Source: Achromobacter sp. HZ34 (lineage in GTDB: Bacteria > Pseudomonadota > Gammaproteobacteria > Burkholderiales > Burkholderiaceae_B). Taken from it: 64,000 nucleotides of DNA. The translations under genes and the position numbers were made by a program. The DNA lies in contig NZ_NJIX01000005.1 of NCBI RefSeq assembly GCF_002209485.1, forward strand, positions 62,001 to 126,000. The letters run 5' to 3'. Within the stretch, counting starts at the first letter, position 1; each line of letters opens with the position of its first letter. Below, in pieces: positions 17,437-26,143 of this stretch. The notes under the pieces are model-generated. The model was not told where the DNA came from. It was given only the letters and a program-made list of their open reading frames with translations, and searched no databases.

Positions 17437-17463
17437 AAGGCGCCCCTTCGGGGGCGCCTTTTC
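17437..17463 (+). terminator. rho-independent terminator after dps
   Basis: AAGGCGCCCC-TTCG-GGGGCGCCTT forms a perfect 10-bp stem with a UUCG-type tetraloop, directly followed by T residues, 46 bases after the dps stop. Confidence 0.93.
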
Positions 17464-17490
17464 ACGTCTGCCGCCCGTTGGTACGGGGAG

Positions 17491-17517
17491 CGTTGAGGGG
17501 GCGGAGCCCCCTCAACG
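17491..17517. repeat. palindromic REP-like element, GGGGGC-GGA-GCCCCC core
   Basis: Perfect 12-bp inverted repeat (arms 17491-17502 and 17506-17517) around a GGA loop, in the gap between convergent dps and the ECF sigma gene. No T-run on either strand. The core GGGGC-GGA-GCCCC recurs at 62584-62596, suggesting a dispersed palindrome rather than a terminator. Confidence 0.6.
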
Positions 17518-17552
17518 CAATTACGATATGCCGCTCTACTCCAAATCGGGAG

Positions 17553-18830
17553 TCACTGCTGCGCACGTTTCAGCAGTTGCTCGCGTTCGCGGGCGTTGTC
17601 GGTCAGGGCGGCGGCGTCCTTGAAGGACTGGCGTGCTTCGTTGTCGCGGCCCAGCTTCATCAGCAGATCGCCACGCACGGCATGCAGCCAGGGATAGTCG
17701 CTCAAGGCGACCGTCAGCGCATCCACTTCCTGCAAGGCGACGGCCGGCCCTTGCGCCATGCCCAGCGCCACGGCGCGGTTCAGCCGCACGACCGGGCCCG
17801 GCGCGACCCGGTCCAGCACGTCATACCAGCCCACGATCGCAGCCCAGTCCGTATCCTCGACACGCCGCGCCCGCGCATGGCAGGCCGCCAAGGCCGCTTG
17901 TATCGTATAAGCACCGACGCCTGCCTGTGACGCCAACGTCAGCGCACTGTCCAGCGCAGCCAGTCCCCGCGTAATGGCGACGGCGTCCCATCGATCGCGG
18001 TCCTGGTCCGCCAACAGCACCATGCGTCCTTGCGCGTCGGCCCGTGCCGGCAGGCGCGACGCCTGCAATTCCATCAACGCCAGCAGGCCCATGGTTTCGC
18101 TATCGGTCAGCGCCAGGCGCGCCAGCAGACGGCCCACGCGCAGGGCCTCTTCGCACAAGGCCGGCCGCGCCCAATCTTCCCCCGAAGTCGCCGCGTAGCC
18201 TTCGTTGAAGATCAGATAGATCACCTCCAGCACCGCATCCAGGCGCTGCGCGCGCTCGGCCGCGCCGGGCACCTCGAAAGGCAGCCTGGCCTGCGCCAGG
18301 CTACGCTTGGCCCGCACGATGCGCTGCGCGATGGTGGCCTCGGAAGCAAGGAAAGCTCGCGCGATCTCGGTGGTGCTCAGGCCGCCCACCAGACGCAAGG
18401 TCAGCGTCACCCGCACGTCGCGCGACAGCGCCGGGTGACACGCGACGAACATGAGGCGCAGGACGTCGTCACCGATGTCGTCCTGACGCGCCGCGTCCAG
18501 GGCCGGCACGAAGTCCGGTTCGACGCGCGCCCCCAGGGCATCGAGGTCGGCGCCCAGCTGCTCCTGCTTGCGCGCATGCAGCGTGTCCTGCCGCAGACGG
18601 TCGAGCGCGCGATTCTTGGCGGTGGTCATCAGCCAGGCTCCCGGGTTGTCGGGCACACCCTGGCGCGGCCAATGCTCCAGGGCGGCTACCAGGGCGTCCT
18701 GCGCCAGGTCCTCGGCCAGGCTGACGTCGCGCACCACGCGCGCCACGCCGGCGATGACCTTGGCGGCCTCGTCGCGCCAGACCGCCTCGATGGCGGCAGC
18801 CGCCCGCGCCGATGAGGATACGCCCCTCAT
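17553..18830 (-). CDS. ECF42-type RNA polymerase sigma factor
   Basis: 425 residues, about twice a normal ECF sigma. Sigma-2 lies at about 12-85 (VRDVSLAEDLAQDALVAALEHWP; PGAWLMTTAKNRALDRLR), sigma-4 at about 120-185 (LRLVGGLSTTEIARAFLASEATIAQRIVRAKR), and a long helical C-terminal extension with DUF6596/TPR character runs from 190 to the end (FNEGYAATSGEDWARP). This is the ECF42 architecture, which has no anti-sigma gene and is typically encoded beside DGPF proteins. Exactly such a gene lies 167 bases upstream on the same strand. No clear Shine-Dalgarno before the ATG. Confidence 0.92.
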   Translation of the reverse strand: MRGVSSSARAAAAIEAVWRDEAAKVIAGVARVVRDVSLAEDLAQDALVAALEHWPRQGVPDNPGAWLMTTAKNRALDRLRQDTLHARKQEQLGADLDALGARVEPDFVPALDAARQDDIGDDVLRLMFVACHPALSRDVRVTLTLRLVGGLSTTEIARAFLASEATIAQRIVRAKRSLAQARLPFEVPGAAERAQRLDAVLEVIYLIFNEGYAATSGEDWARPALCEEALRVGRLLARLALTDSETMGLLALMELQASRLPARADAQGRMVLLADQDRDRWDAVAITRGLAALDSALTLASQAGVGAYTIQAALAACHARARRVEDTDWAAIVGWYDVLDRVAPGPVVRLNRAVALGMAQGPAVALQEVDALTVALSDYPWLHAVRGDLLMKLGRDNEARQSFKDAAALTDNAREREQLLKRAQQ

Positions 18831-18997
18831 GTTGCGCGCCCCGCTTGCAGGACACGGCCAACCCAGCCACGGGTCGAGCTATCGGCTCGGCCGCCGCACG
18901 ACGCGCCCTTGCCCAGGCGCCCATAGTCACGACGAACGAAACCGTCCAAGTTCGACATTGCCCGCGCCGATACCGACGCGCCGCGCGTCATTCCGGG

Positions 18998-19354
18998 CTA
19001 CTCATAGCAAGGCGCGACGCGGCGCACCTCGACGGTGGCCCATTGCGCCGCCGGGCACTCCGCGGCGATCCGCAGCGCTTCCTCGCGCGACTCGCAGTCC
19101 AGCAGGAAGAAGCCGCCGATCATTTCCTTGGCTTCCGTGAACGGGCCATCGATCAGGCGGCTGCGTCCTTCGCGCACCTGCACCCGCACGCCTTCGGTGT
19201 CGGTAGCCAGGGACTCGCAGGCCAGCAGCTTGCCGCGCGCCTGCAACTGGCCGGCGAACTCGCCCATGCGGGCATAGGCCTCCCGCCCTTCCTCGGCACT
19301 ACGGGTGGCGCGCTGGCCAGGCGGTTCGACGATGAGCAGCAGATAACTTGCCAT
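18998..19354 (-). CDS. YCII-related DGPF-domain protein, ECF42 partner
   Basis: 118 residues from the ATG at 19354, chosen for GAGGAGA 6 bases upstream. The signature RLIDGPFTEAKEMIGGFFLL followed by ESREEALRIAAECPAA is diagnostic of the YCII-like/DGPF (PCC-ferredoxin-like fold) family. These small proteins are the conserved genomic partners and targets of ECF42 sigma factors, whose gene follows immediately. Their biochemical function is unresolved. Both genes are on the minus strand and probably co-transcribed. Confidence 0.93.
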   Translation of the reverse strand: MASYLLLIVEPPGQRATRSAEEGREAYARMGEFAGQLQARGKLLACESLATDTEGVRVQVREGRSRLIDGPFTEAKEMIGGFFLLDCESREEALRIAAECPAAQWATVEVRRVAPCYE

Positions 19355-19546
19355 GGGAGTCTCCTCGAAGTGAAGGCGCGATGCGACGCCGCGACTCCCG
19401 CAGTCTAAACGCAGCGGGCGGCACCACAAAGCGTGATGCCGCCCGCTGCGTTCGGCGCGCCAGCCATGCACGCCCGCCCTGTTTCATGACGATGACATTC
19501 CTGGCCCCGAGCCATGCGTCCAGGCCATGCACGCGGTACGAGACGC

Positions 19547-20893
19547 TCAATGCGCCAGGCGTGCCGGCGCGCCCGCGCCGTTCATCTGCGTCAGATCCTC
19601 CGTGACGCCGCCCAGGGTGCTGGACTGGGTCAGCGACACATCGACCACCTCGGCCATGATCTCCGTCACTCGGCGCGACGATTCGACGATATCGTCCATG
19701 GTGCTGCCGGCCGAATGCACCAGCGACGCACCGCGTTCGATCTGCTGCACCGACGTGGTGATCAGGCTCTTGATTTCCTTGGCCGCCGCCGCGCTGTTCT
19801 GCGCCAGGCTGCGCACTTCCGCCGCCACTACCGCGAAGCCCTTGCCATGGCCGCCGGCGCGGGCCGCCTCCACCGCGGCATTGAGCGCCAGGATATTGGT
19901 CTGGAACGCAATGCCATCCATCACGCCGATGATGTCGGCGATACGCCGCGAGCTGTCGGAAATCGCCCCCATGGTCGACACCACGTCCTTGACGGTCCGC
20001 CCTCCCGCCTCGGCCACCTGACAGGCCGCCTGCGCCAGTTCGTTGGCCTGCGACGCGCGGCCCGCGTTCTCCGACAGCCCCTGCACCGCAATCCGCAACT
20101 TCTGCGCGGCCAGCACGCGGCGCGTGATGTCGGTGGCGTACTTCACCACCTTGAAAGGCCGGCCCTCGGCGTCGAAGATGGGGTTGTAGCTGGCCTCGAT
20201 CCACACTTCGCGCCCGCCCTTGCCGACACGCCGGTATTGCCCGGCGTCGTAGATGCCGCTACCCAGGCGCCGCCAGAATTCGGCATAGGTCGCTGTCTTG
20301 CGGTTTTCCGGCGGCATGAACATGGCGTGATGACGGCCGATGATTTCCGCCTCGTCATAGCCCATGGCGCCGAGAAACAGCGCGTTGGCCCCCAGGATGG
20401 TCCCGTCCAGATCGAATTCCGCGATCGCCTGCACCTTGCTGATGGCGGCCAGTTGCCCAGCGCTGTCGTCGCTGCGGCGCTGCTCGTCCGTGACGTCGGT
20501 GGCGTACTTCACCACCTTGACGGGGCTGCCGTCGGGCGCCAGGATGGGGTTGTAGCTGGCCTGCAACCAGACCTCGCGGCCGTCGCGGCGTATGCGCCGG
20601 TACCTGCCGCTGTCGTACTGGCCCGACTGCAGCTTCTGCCAGAAGCGCGCGTAATCGGCAGAATCGTGTTCGGCCGGATCGACGAACATGCGGTGGTGCT
20701 GGCCAACCACTTCGTCCAGCGTGTAGCCGAAGGTCTCCAGGAACTTGTCGTTCGCCATCTGGACATAGCCATCCAGATCGAACTCGATCACGGCTTGCGT
20801 CTTGTCGATGGCGGCGAGCTTGCCCGCCAGCTCGGCCTTGCTCAGCCTGCTCTGCTCAGAAGCGGGTTGACGATTCCAGGCAAAAAGTCTCAT
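19547..20893 (-). CDS. soluble PAS-PAS methyl-accepting chemoreceptor (BdlA-like)
   Basis: 448 residues from the ATG at 20893 (GGAGG 8 bases upstream). Two PAS domains (about 30-135 and 150-260) are internal duplicates: both end in near-identical segments, [12 protein letters not shown]...[11 protein letters not shown] and [12 protein letters not shown]...[11 protein letters not shown]. The C-terminal half is an MCP signalling hairpin with the conserved tip [20 protein letters not shown] and [14 protein letters not shown]. No transmembrane helix and no C-terminal CheR-docking pentapeptide. The layout equals Pseudomonas BdlA, a redox/nutrient-linked biofilm-dispersal protein; Aer-type oxygen sensors are an alternative. 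No che genes nearby. Confidence 0.9.
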   Translation of the reverse strand: MRLFAWNRQPASEQSRLSKAELAGKLAAIDKTQAVIEFDLDGYVQMANDKFLETFGYTLDEVVGQHHRMFVDPAEHDSADYARFWQKLQSGQYDSGRYRRIRRDGREVWLQASYNPILAPDGSPVKVVKYATDVTDEQRRSDDSAGQLAAISKVQAIAEFDLDGTILGANALFLGAMGYDEAEIIGRHHAMFMPPENRKTATYAEFWRRLGSGIYDAGQYRRVGKGGREVWIEASYNPIFDAEGRPFKVVKYATDITRRVLAAQKLRIAVQGLSENAGRASQANELAQAACQVAEAGGRTVKDVVSTMGAISDSSRRIADIIGVMDGIAFQTNILALNAAVEAARAGGHGKGFAVVAAEVRSLAQNSAAAAKEIKSLITTSVQQIERGASLVHSAGSTMDDIVESSRRVTEIMAEVVDVSLTQSSTLGGVTEDLTQMNGAGAPARLAH

Positions 20894-21327
20894 CACGAAT
20901 TTCCTCCCAAACTGGGCTGGGTTGTGGAGCGGAGAGGACAGCAAAAGTGCTCGGGCATGCCTTGCTGCAAGCCTTTGAACGGCTGAAGAAACAATCCGTT
21001 GTGTTCAGTAAGATAATCGTTTCAAGCTCTTGCTTGGTCAAGCAATAAAACAGGTTTTTTGCCCTATCTCGTGCAATCCATTACTTGTTCGCAAACAAAA
21101 ACTGTCATGTTGGGGAAAAAGCCCTCATCCATGGGTTTTATTGAGAGGTTGCGACGCTGGCGCTGGCGTTAATCTTTTGCGATTGTGTCGCCGCCAAGCA
21201 GCAGAATTGGCCAGCGGCAGATGTTATCTACAGTATTTTGTCGACTATTTGGACAGGGTCACGGCCCGCGCCTCGGTACAAGACCGCAGTGGTGCGCACC
21301 GTTCTCCCCTGATCAGGAATCTGGCCC
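20894..21327. other. AT-rich intergenic region, 434 bp
   Basis: Separates the chemoreceptor (leftward) from a small secreted protein (rightward). The part around 21000-21130 is distinctly AT-richer than the genes. It holds the chemoreceptor promoter (21013-21041) and an inverted repeat; I see no convincing gene in it. Confidence 0.55.
21013..21041 (-). promoter_or_regulatory. sigma70-type promoter of the chemoreceptor, with overlapping palindrome
   Basis: On the minus strand TTGACC (21041-21036) and GATTAT (21018-21013) are separated by exactly 17 bp, giving a leader of about 115 bases before the chemoreceptor ATG. The inverted repeat TTGCTTG-GT-CAAGCAA (21030-21045) covers the -35 box, so a bound repressor there would block RNA polymerase. 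Confidence 0.55.
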
Positions 21328-21714
21328 ATGCTTCTTTCGCTCCGATCCATCCAAGCCTGCCGGCTCGCCTCCAGCGCGATGCTGGGCCTGCTGGCCTTGG
21401 CGCAAAGCCACGGCGCCAGCGCACAGAACCTGGCGGCCTTGCGCCAGCAATCCATCACCAGCAACACGCAGCAATGCCTGACGCTGCTCAAGCAGACGCC
21501 GCGGCTGGATCCCTACGCGCCCAAGAGCGACACGGCCCGCGCCACGTATTGCGACTGCGTCGCGCGCACGTACACCGCGGCCATGCCGGACACCTTGCTG
21601 ATCGCGCTGGCCAGCGGCAAATTGCAGGACAAGCCGGGCGACGCCGCGGCCCGCGCGCGCGCCGCCGCGGTGCACCTGGATATCGCGCGCAGGCAATGCG
21701 TGGGCAAGCAGTAA
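21328..21714 (+). CDS. small secreted hypothetical protein
   Basis: 128 residues with a signal peptide (residues 1-33; SSAMLGLLALAQSHGASA/QN). The mature part has four cysteines, at positions 50 (QQCLTLL), 75 and 77 (TYCDCVARTY) and 125, which could form two disulfides in the periplasm. The CDC pair followed by a helical YTAAMPDTLLIALASG segment recalls small periplasmic proteins of unknown role. An AGGA lies about 8 bases before the ATG. It stands alone between the chemoreceptor and a LysR gene. No function assigned. Confidence 0.65.
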   Translation: MLLSLRSIQACRLASSAMLGLLALAQSHGASAQNLAALRQQSITSNTQQCLTLLKQTPRLDPYAPKSDTARATYCDCVARTYTAAMPDTLLIALASGKLQDKPGDAAARARAAAVHLDIARRQCVGKQ

Positions 21715-21802
21715 ACGCAGGTTTACAAGCTGAGCGTCAGCGGCGTTTGCGCTGCAGCTTGCAAGCCTGTTGCCATCCTCCGGCGGCTTCCAACTCACGC
21801 CA

Positions 21803-21878
21803 TTCAATTCACGCCCTGCTTCGCTGATCCAGAAACCAGTTTCAATTCACGCCCTGCTTCAGCTGATCCAGGAACCAG
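21803..21878. repeat. tandem duplication of the LysR gene 3' end
   Basis: Two copies of a 37/38-bp segment (21803-21839 and 21841-21878), differing by one base loss and one substitution. The right copy is the last 11 codons plus stop of the LysR gene; the left copy is a downstream duplicate outside the reading frame. Confidence 0.9.
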
Positions 21879-22738
21879 CGTCCCGCCGGCCCCGGCGGCG
21901 TCTCCTTGCGGTACACGCCATGCATGGACAGGCGTGATAGCAGCGGCGGCAAGCCCTCCAGATCCAGCCGCACCAGCTCGCCGCTGGCCAGGTCCGCCTG
22001 CACCATGGGCGCCGGCATATGCCCCCAGCCGAAACCGGCACGCAGGAAGGAATGCTTGGCGCCCAGGTCGGCCAGGCGCCACACCTGGGGCGAAAATACG
22101 CCGAAGCTCTGGCCTTCGCTCAGTGAAGACCGATCCGTCAGGATCAACTGGACATGCTGCTCCACATCGCCTCTGCTGATCGGCCCGGCCAGCGCCGCCA
22201 AGGGATGGCTCGGCGCGACGACGGTCACCAGCGGCACATCCAGCAGGTATTCGGAATCCAGCCCGGCCGGCACCAGGGGCAGGGTTCCCATCACCGCCAG
22301 CCGGCAGGTGCCGTCGATGACCGGCTTGACCACGGCCCCCAGCGCCTCCACGTAAAGACGCAAGGGCGTGTGGGGAAACGCGGCGCGGAAGGAGCCCACC
22401 GCGACGGTCAGGGTGGCCATCGGGTACATCACGTCCACGCTCACGGACAGCTCCGGTTCCAACCCTTCCGCGATGGCCCGGGCGCGCGACTTGAAACCTT
22501 CCATGCCGCGCACCACGCCGCAGGCTTCGCCCAGCAAGGCGCTGCCGGCTTCGGTCAGGCGCGGGTAACGGCCGGACCGGTCGAACAGCACCACGCCCAG
22601 TTGGCCTTCCAGGTTTGCCAGGGTCTGGCTGACCACGGACTGGGCGCGCCGCAAACGGCGGCCGGCGGCCGAAAAGCTGCCTTCCTCGGCGGCCGCGAGG
22701 AAGGTACGAAGTTGATCTAGCGATACACCATCCAGCAT
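21842..22738 (-). CDS. LysR-family regulator divergent from wrbA
   Basis: 298 residues; helix-turn-helix at 5-65 (FSAAGRRLRRAQSVVSQTLANLE) and effector domain from about 93 (LSVSVDVMYPMATLTVAVGSF). It is divergent from the WrbA quinone oxidoreductase gene, with a near-perfect inverted repeat 11 bases upstream of its start, the standard geometry for autoregulation plus control of the neighbour. The last codons (LDQLKQGVN) lie in one copy of a tandem duplication, so the C-terminus has been exposed to slippage. Inducer unknown; quinones or electrophiles are the natural guess. Confidence 0.92.
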   Translation of the reverse strand: MLDGVSLDQLRTFLAAAEEGSFSAAGRRLRRAQSVVSQTLANLEGQLGVVLFDRSGRYPRLTEAGSALLGEACGVVRGMEGFKSRARAIAEGLEPELSVSVDVMYPMATLTVAVGSFRAAFPHTPLRLYVEALGAVVKPVIDGTCRLAVMGTLPLVPAGLDSEYLLDVPLVTVVAPSHPLAALAGPISRGDVEQHVQLILTDRSSLSEGQSFGVFSPQVWRLADLGAKHSFLRAGFGWGHMPAPMVQADLASGELVRLDLEGLPPLLSRLSMHGVYRKETPPGPAGRWFLDQLKQGVN

Positions 22739-22748
22739 CTATCGTTCC

Positions 22749-22769
22749 TTTCGATGGATTCCATCGGAA
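22749..22769. promoter_or_regulatory. inverted repeat, candidate LysR operator for wrbA
   Basis: TTTCGATGG-ATT-CCATCGGAA: 9-bp arms matching at 8 of 9 positions around a 3-bp centre, 11 bp from the LysR ATG in the LysR/wrbA divergent gap. Followed by an AT-rich block (AATATATAGG) that could be a -10 region. Confidence 0.5.
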
Positions 22770-22933
22770 TATATAGGCTTCTCCTGTAGGACGGATAGCC
22801 CTACGCTGACAACATTGCTTATCGACGCCTACCGATTACATCCGGCCGCCGCCCCCCTTTTGGCATCCGTCGCGGCGTTCGTCTTCCCGTCTACGGCGCT
22901 TAGCGCCACGCATCAGCAAAGGAGTTCCCCCTC

Positions 22934-23533
22934 ATGGCCAAGGTCCTCGTCCTGTATTACTCGTCCTACGGACACATCGAGAAGATGGCGGAAGCCGTCG
23001 CCGAAGGCGCCCGCGGCGCCGGTGCGCAGGTCGACATCAAGCGAGTGCCGGAGACCGTGCCGGAAGAAATCGCCCGTGGCGCCCATTTCAAGCTGGACCA
23101 GGCCGCGCCCGTGGCCACCGTGGCGGACCTGGAACACTACGACGCCATCATCGTCGGCACGGGCACGCGCTTCGGCCGCATGTCCTCGCAGATGGCGTCC
23201 TTCCTGGACCAGGCCGGCGGCCTGTGGATGCGCGGCGCGCTCAATGGCAAGGTTGGCGCTGCCTTTGCGTCGACCGCTTCGCAGCACGGCGGCCAGGAGA
23301 CCACGTTGTTCTCCATCATCACCAATCTGCTGCATTTCGGTTTGACGATCGTCGGCTTGCCCTATAGCTTCCAGGGCCAGTTGACCCTGAGCGAAGTCAC
23401 CGGCGGGTCGCCCTATGGCGCTACCACGCTGGCTGGCGGCGACGGTTCGCGCCAGCCCAGCGCGAATGAACTGGATGGCGCGCGTCATCAAGGTGCGCTG
23501 GTAGCGCAGACGGCCGCGAAGCTGTTTGGTTGA
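22934..23533 (+). CDS. wrbA: NAD(P)H:quinone oxidoreductase, WrbA type
   Basis: 199 residues, the normal WrbA length. The FMN-binding flavodoxin loop is at the N-terminus ([16 protein letters not shown]), with [25 protein letters not shown] and the conserved [15 protein letters not shown] and [20 protein letters not shown] segments. The tetrameric cytoplasmic enzyme reduces quinones by two electrons, avoiding semiquinone radicals. Strong AGGAG 9 bases before the ATG. Divergent LysR gene is the presumed regulator; a bidirectional-looking terminator follows. Confidence 0.96.
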   Translation: MAKVLVLYYSSYGHIEKMAEAVAEGARGAGAQVDIKRVPETVPEEIARGAHFKLDQAAPVATVADLEHYDAIIVGTGTRFGRMSSQMASFLDQAGGLWMRGALNGKVGAAFASTASQHGGQETTLFSIITNLLHFGLTIVGLPYSFQGQLTLSEVTGGSPYGATTLAGGDGSRQPSANELDGARHQGALVAQTAAKLFG

Positions 23534-23578
23534 TTTACGGCCGCGCCGGCGGCATCGGTTTGAACGACCAAGGTAATA

Positions 23579-23609
23579 AAAAGGAATTCCTGAAGGAATT
23601 CCTTTTTTT
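23579..23609 (+). terminator. rho-independent terminator after wrbA
   Basis: AAGGAATTCC-TGAA-GGAATTCCTT (23581-23604) is a perfect 10-bp stem with a T-run on the right and A-run on the left. It can serve both wrbA and the convergent panE-like gene. Confidence 0.93.
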
Positions 23610-23642
23610 CTTTCCCTGTCCTGCGCAGGAGCCGCCCTATCG

Positions 23643-24554
23643 TTATCGTGCTTCGTCACCCGGGGCAGGAGGGGTTTCCAATAACTTCACCATGGTGTGC
23701 AGCAGGCTATTCACCGGTGTCGCAATGCCGTGAGCCTGGCCGCGGCGTGCGACATAGCCGTTCAGGTAATCGATTTCCGTCAGCTTGCCGCGCATCATGT
23801 CCTGCGCCGTCGATGAATACTGCCCCGGCATGGACCTGGCGATCTGCTCGATGGCGGCCCAGCTGTCGCCGGGCACCGTGATGCCATCGGCCCGCGCCAC
23901 CGCCAGGCACTCCTCCATCACCGCCCGCATGGCCTCGTCCACGCCGGTACCGCGCACCAACTGGCCATAAGGCTGCCGCGCAATCGCCGACAAGGCGTTG
24001 TACGCGCAGTTGACCAGCAGCTTGGCCCACAACGCCCCCATCACATTGTCGGAAACCCGGGTCGGCACCTTGGCCGCTTCCAGCACTTCGGCCACGGCGG
24101 CACTGCCCGCCGACTCGCCGATGACCAGTTCACCGCGCCCGTGATGCTTTACATGGCCCGGCCCCGCCATCTCCGTCGCCACGTACACCACCGCCGGCAC
24201 CACCGTCTGCGGCAGCACCGCGCGCAGACGCTCCGCGTTATCGACCCCGTTCTGCAGGCTCAGCACCAGCGTGCCGGGCGCCAGGTGGGGCAACAACGCG
24301 CGCCCCGCCGCCTCGGTGTCGGCCGACTTCACGCAGAACAGCACCAGGTCGGCGCCGCTCGCGCCATCGGCCTCGGTGGTCGCGATGACCGGGATATGCT
24401 CCTGGAACGCCTGCGCTTCCAGATAGAGCCCCTGCTGGCGCATCGCTTCGACGTGGCTGGCGCGGCCTATCAAGGTCACGGTGTGGCCGGCGCGCGCGAG
24501 CATGCCGCCGAAATAACATCCGACGGCGCCGGCCCCCATCACTGCTGTCTTCAT
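23643..24554 (-). CDS. 2-dehydropantoate 2-reductase (ketopantoate reductase family)
   Basis: 303 residues from the ATG at 24554 (GGAGAA 7 bases upstream). The N-terminal Rossmann fold shows MGAGAVGCYFGGMLARAGH for NADPH binding, then LFCVKSADTEAA and LSLQNGVDNAE. The C-terminal helical domain carries the lysine/asparagine region ALWAKLLVNCAYNALSA and the ArgGlyLys-Glu segment MMRGKLTEIDYLNGYV. PanE reduces ketopantoate in pantothenate and CoA synthesis, but genomes often have several paralogues acting on other 2-keto-acids, so the symbol panE is not assigned. Monocistronic and convergent with wrbA. Confidence 0.9.
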   Translation of the reverse strand: MKTAVMGAGAVGCYFGGMLARAGHTVTLIGRASHVEAMRQQGLYLEAQAFQEHIPVIATTEADGASGADLVLFCVKSADTEAAGRALLPHLAPGTLVLSLQNGVDNAERLRAVLPQTVVPAVVYVATEMAGPGHVKHHGRGELVIGESAGSAAVAEVLEAAKVPTRVSDNVMGALWAKLLVNCAYNALSAIARQPYGQLVRGTGVDEAMRAVMEECLAVARADGITVPGDSWAAIEQIARSMPGQYSSTAQDMMRGKLTEIDYLNGYVARRGQAHGIATPVNSLLHTMVKLLETPPAPGDEAR

Positions 24555-24671
24555 ACTGAATTCTCCAGATATCACATGGACCGTTCCGAACACACGCGAT
24601 CATAGGCGACGCCCAGCGATATTAGAATGGACCCGATCCGCGATCCACGCATCGCCATTTCAGGAGCAACA

Positions 24672-25952
24672 TTGCCGACCGACCCACGCCGGGCGTCCCT
24701 GCGCCGCATGAAGAATCTGGCCCTGGCCTCGCTGGCCGTCACCCTGGCCGGATTCGCACTAAGTGTCGCGATGGGCGCGCAAGGCGCGTGGTCCTGGGTG
24801 CGCGCGTTCTGCGAGGCTGCCACCATCGGCGCGCTGGCCGACTGGTTCGCGGTGGTCGCCCTGTTCCGCCGTCCCCTGGGCCTGCCCATCCCGCACACCG
24901 CCATCATCCCCGCCAACAAGGCGCGCATCGCCGACAACCTGGCGGTGTTCGTGCGCGATCACTTTCTCGATCCCGGCAGCCTGCTGGAAAAGATCCGCAT
25001 CTTCGATCCGGCCGCCCGCCTGGGCCAGTGGCTGGCCGATCCGCGCCAGGCGCGCGTCGTGGCCGGGTCGGCGCGGACATGGGCGGTGCATGCCTTGAAC
25101 CTGCTGGACGAACAGGCCGTGCACGGCGCCATCCAGGCTTTCGTGGTGCGCAAGCTGCGCGAATGGAATGCCGCGGCAACCTTGGGTGAGGTCCTTACCG
25201 TCCTCAGCCGCGACGGCCGCCATCACGTGCTGCTGGACGAAGCGCTGCAACGCCTGGCCCGCTATCTGCACGACCCGCAAGTGCAGGACCGCGCCGCCGA
25301 CCTGATGGTGAAATACGCGCGCAAGGAATGGCCGCGCATCGCCAAGGCCATCAACCTGGTGAAATCGGTCGACGACATCGCCGACAGCCTGGCCGACCGC
25401 CTGGCGCGCGCCGTCCTGGATGAGCTGCACGACGTGCTGGCGCAGCCCGACCATCCGCTGCGGCGCGACTACGAAGCATGGGTGGGCGACTACGTGCGCA
25501 AGCTGCGCGACGACGCCGACGTGCAGGCGCGCGTGGAAGAACTGAAGCAGCGCATCATCGATCATCCGCAATTGCAGGAGTACGTGCGCGGCATCTGGCG
25601 TGAGGTGCATGAGAGCCTGAAGCGCGACCTGTTCAACGAAGACTCGGTACTGGCGCGCCACCTGGAGCAGACCCTGATGTCGCTAGGCCGCAATCTGGGC
25701 GAGGATCCCGAACTGCGCCGGGCCATCAACCAGCACGTGCTGTCCGGCGCCGAACGGCTGGCCTCGACGCTCCGTATCGGCGTGACGGAACACATCGCGC
25801 AGACGGTGAAAGGCTGGGACGAACGGCATCTGGTCGATGAGCTGGAACTGAGCATGGGCCGTGACCTGCAATACATCCGCTTCAACGGCATGCTGGTGGG
25901 CGGCGTCATCGGGCTGCTGCTGCACGCGGGCGTGATGCTGGCGGGCCGCTGA
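24672..25952 (+). CDS. DUF445 family membrane protein
   Basis: About 426 residues, start taken as TTG at 24672 because AGGAG lies 5 bases upstream; an ATG at 24627 lacks a ribosome site and the next ATG is at 24708. The first hydrophobic helix (LALASLAVTLAGFALSVAM) and a closing one (MLVGGVIGLLLHAGVMLAG) frame a large cytoplasmic or periplasmic helical body with ADWFAVVALFRRPLGLPIPHTAIIP, the hallmark of DUF445 (YjiN/YheB type). Function of the family is unknown; an envelope-scaffold role has been suggested from its helices. Confidence 0.88.
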   Translation: MPTDPRRASLRRMKNLALASLAVTLAGFALSVAMGAQGAWSWVRAFCEAATIGALADWFAVVALFRRPLGLPIPHTAIIPANKARIADNLAVFVRDHFLDPGSLLEKIRIFDPAARLGQWLADPRQARVVAGSARTWAVHALNLLDEQAVHGAIQAFVVRKLREWNAAATLGEVLTVLSRDGRHHVLLDEALQRLARYLHDPQVQDRAADLMVKYARKEWPRIAKAINLVKSVDDIADSLADRLARAVLDELHDVLAQPDHPLRRDYEAWVGDYVRKLRDDADVQARVEELKQRIIDHPQLQEYVRGIWREVHESLKRDLFNEDSVLARHLEQTLMSLGRNLGEDPELRRAINQHVLSGAERLASTLRIGVTEHIAQTVKGWDERHLVDELELSMGRDLQYIRFNGMLVGGVIGLLLHAGVMLAGR

Positions 25953-25968
25953 GCCAGCTTGGCTCAGC
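25948..25968 (+). other. hairpin overlapping the DUF445 stop codon
   Basis: GCTGAGCC-AGCTT-GGCTCAGC, perfect 8-bp stem and 5-base loop, with the TGA stop inside the left arm. No T-run follows, so termination is doubtful; it may limit 3'-end decay. Confidence 0.45.
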
Positions 25969-26143
25969 AAGATGTATCAATATCTAGCACCACGTTAACG
26001 ACGATTAGCGCCCCTGTTGGCGTCCGCGCGATGGCGCGTTCCTGGGAGTAACAACCAGAAACCTCACTGCCGAGCGGAACGTTTCTCCTGGTAACCCCGA
26101 TTGGTACCATCGGGCGGCCTGGGGAAACAAGAGAGGGAACGCC

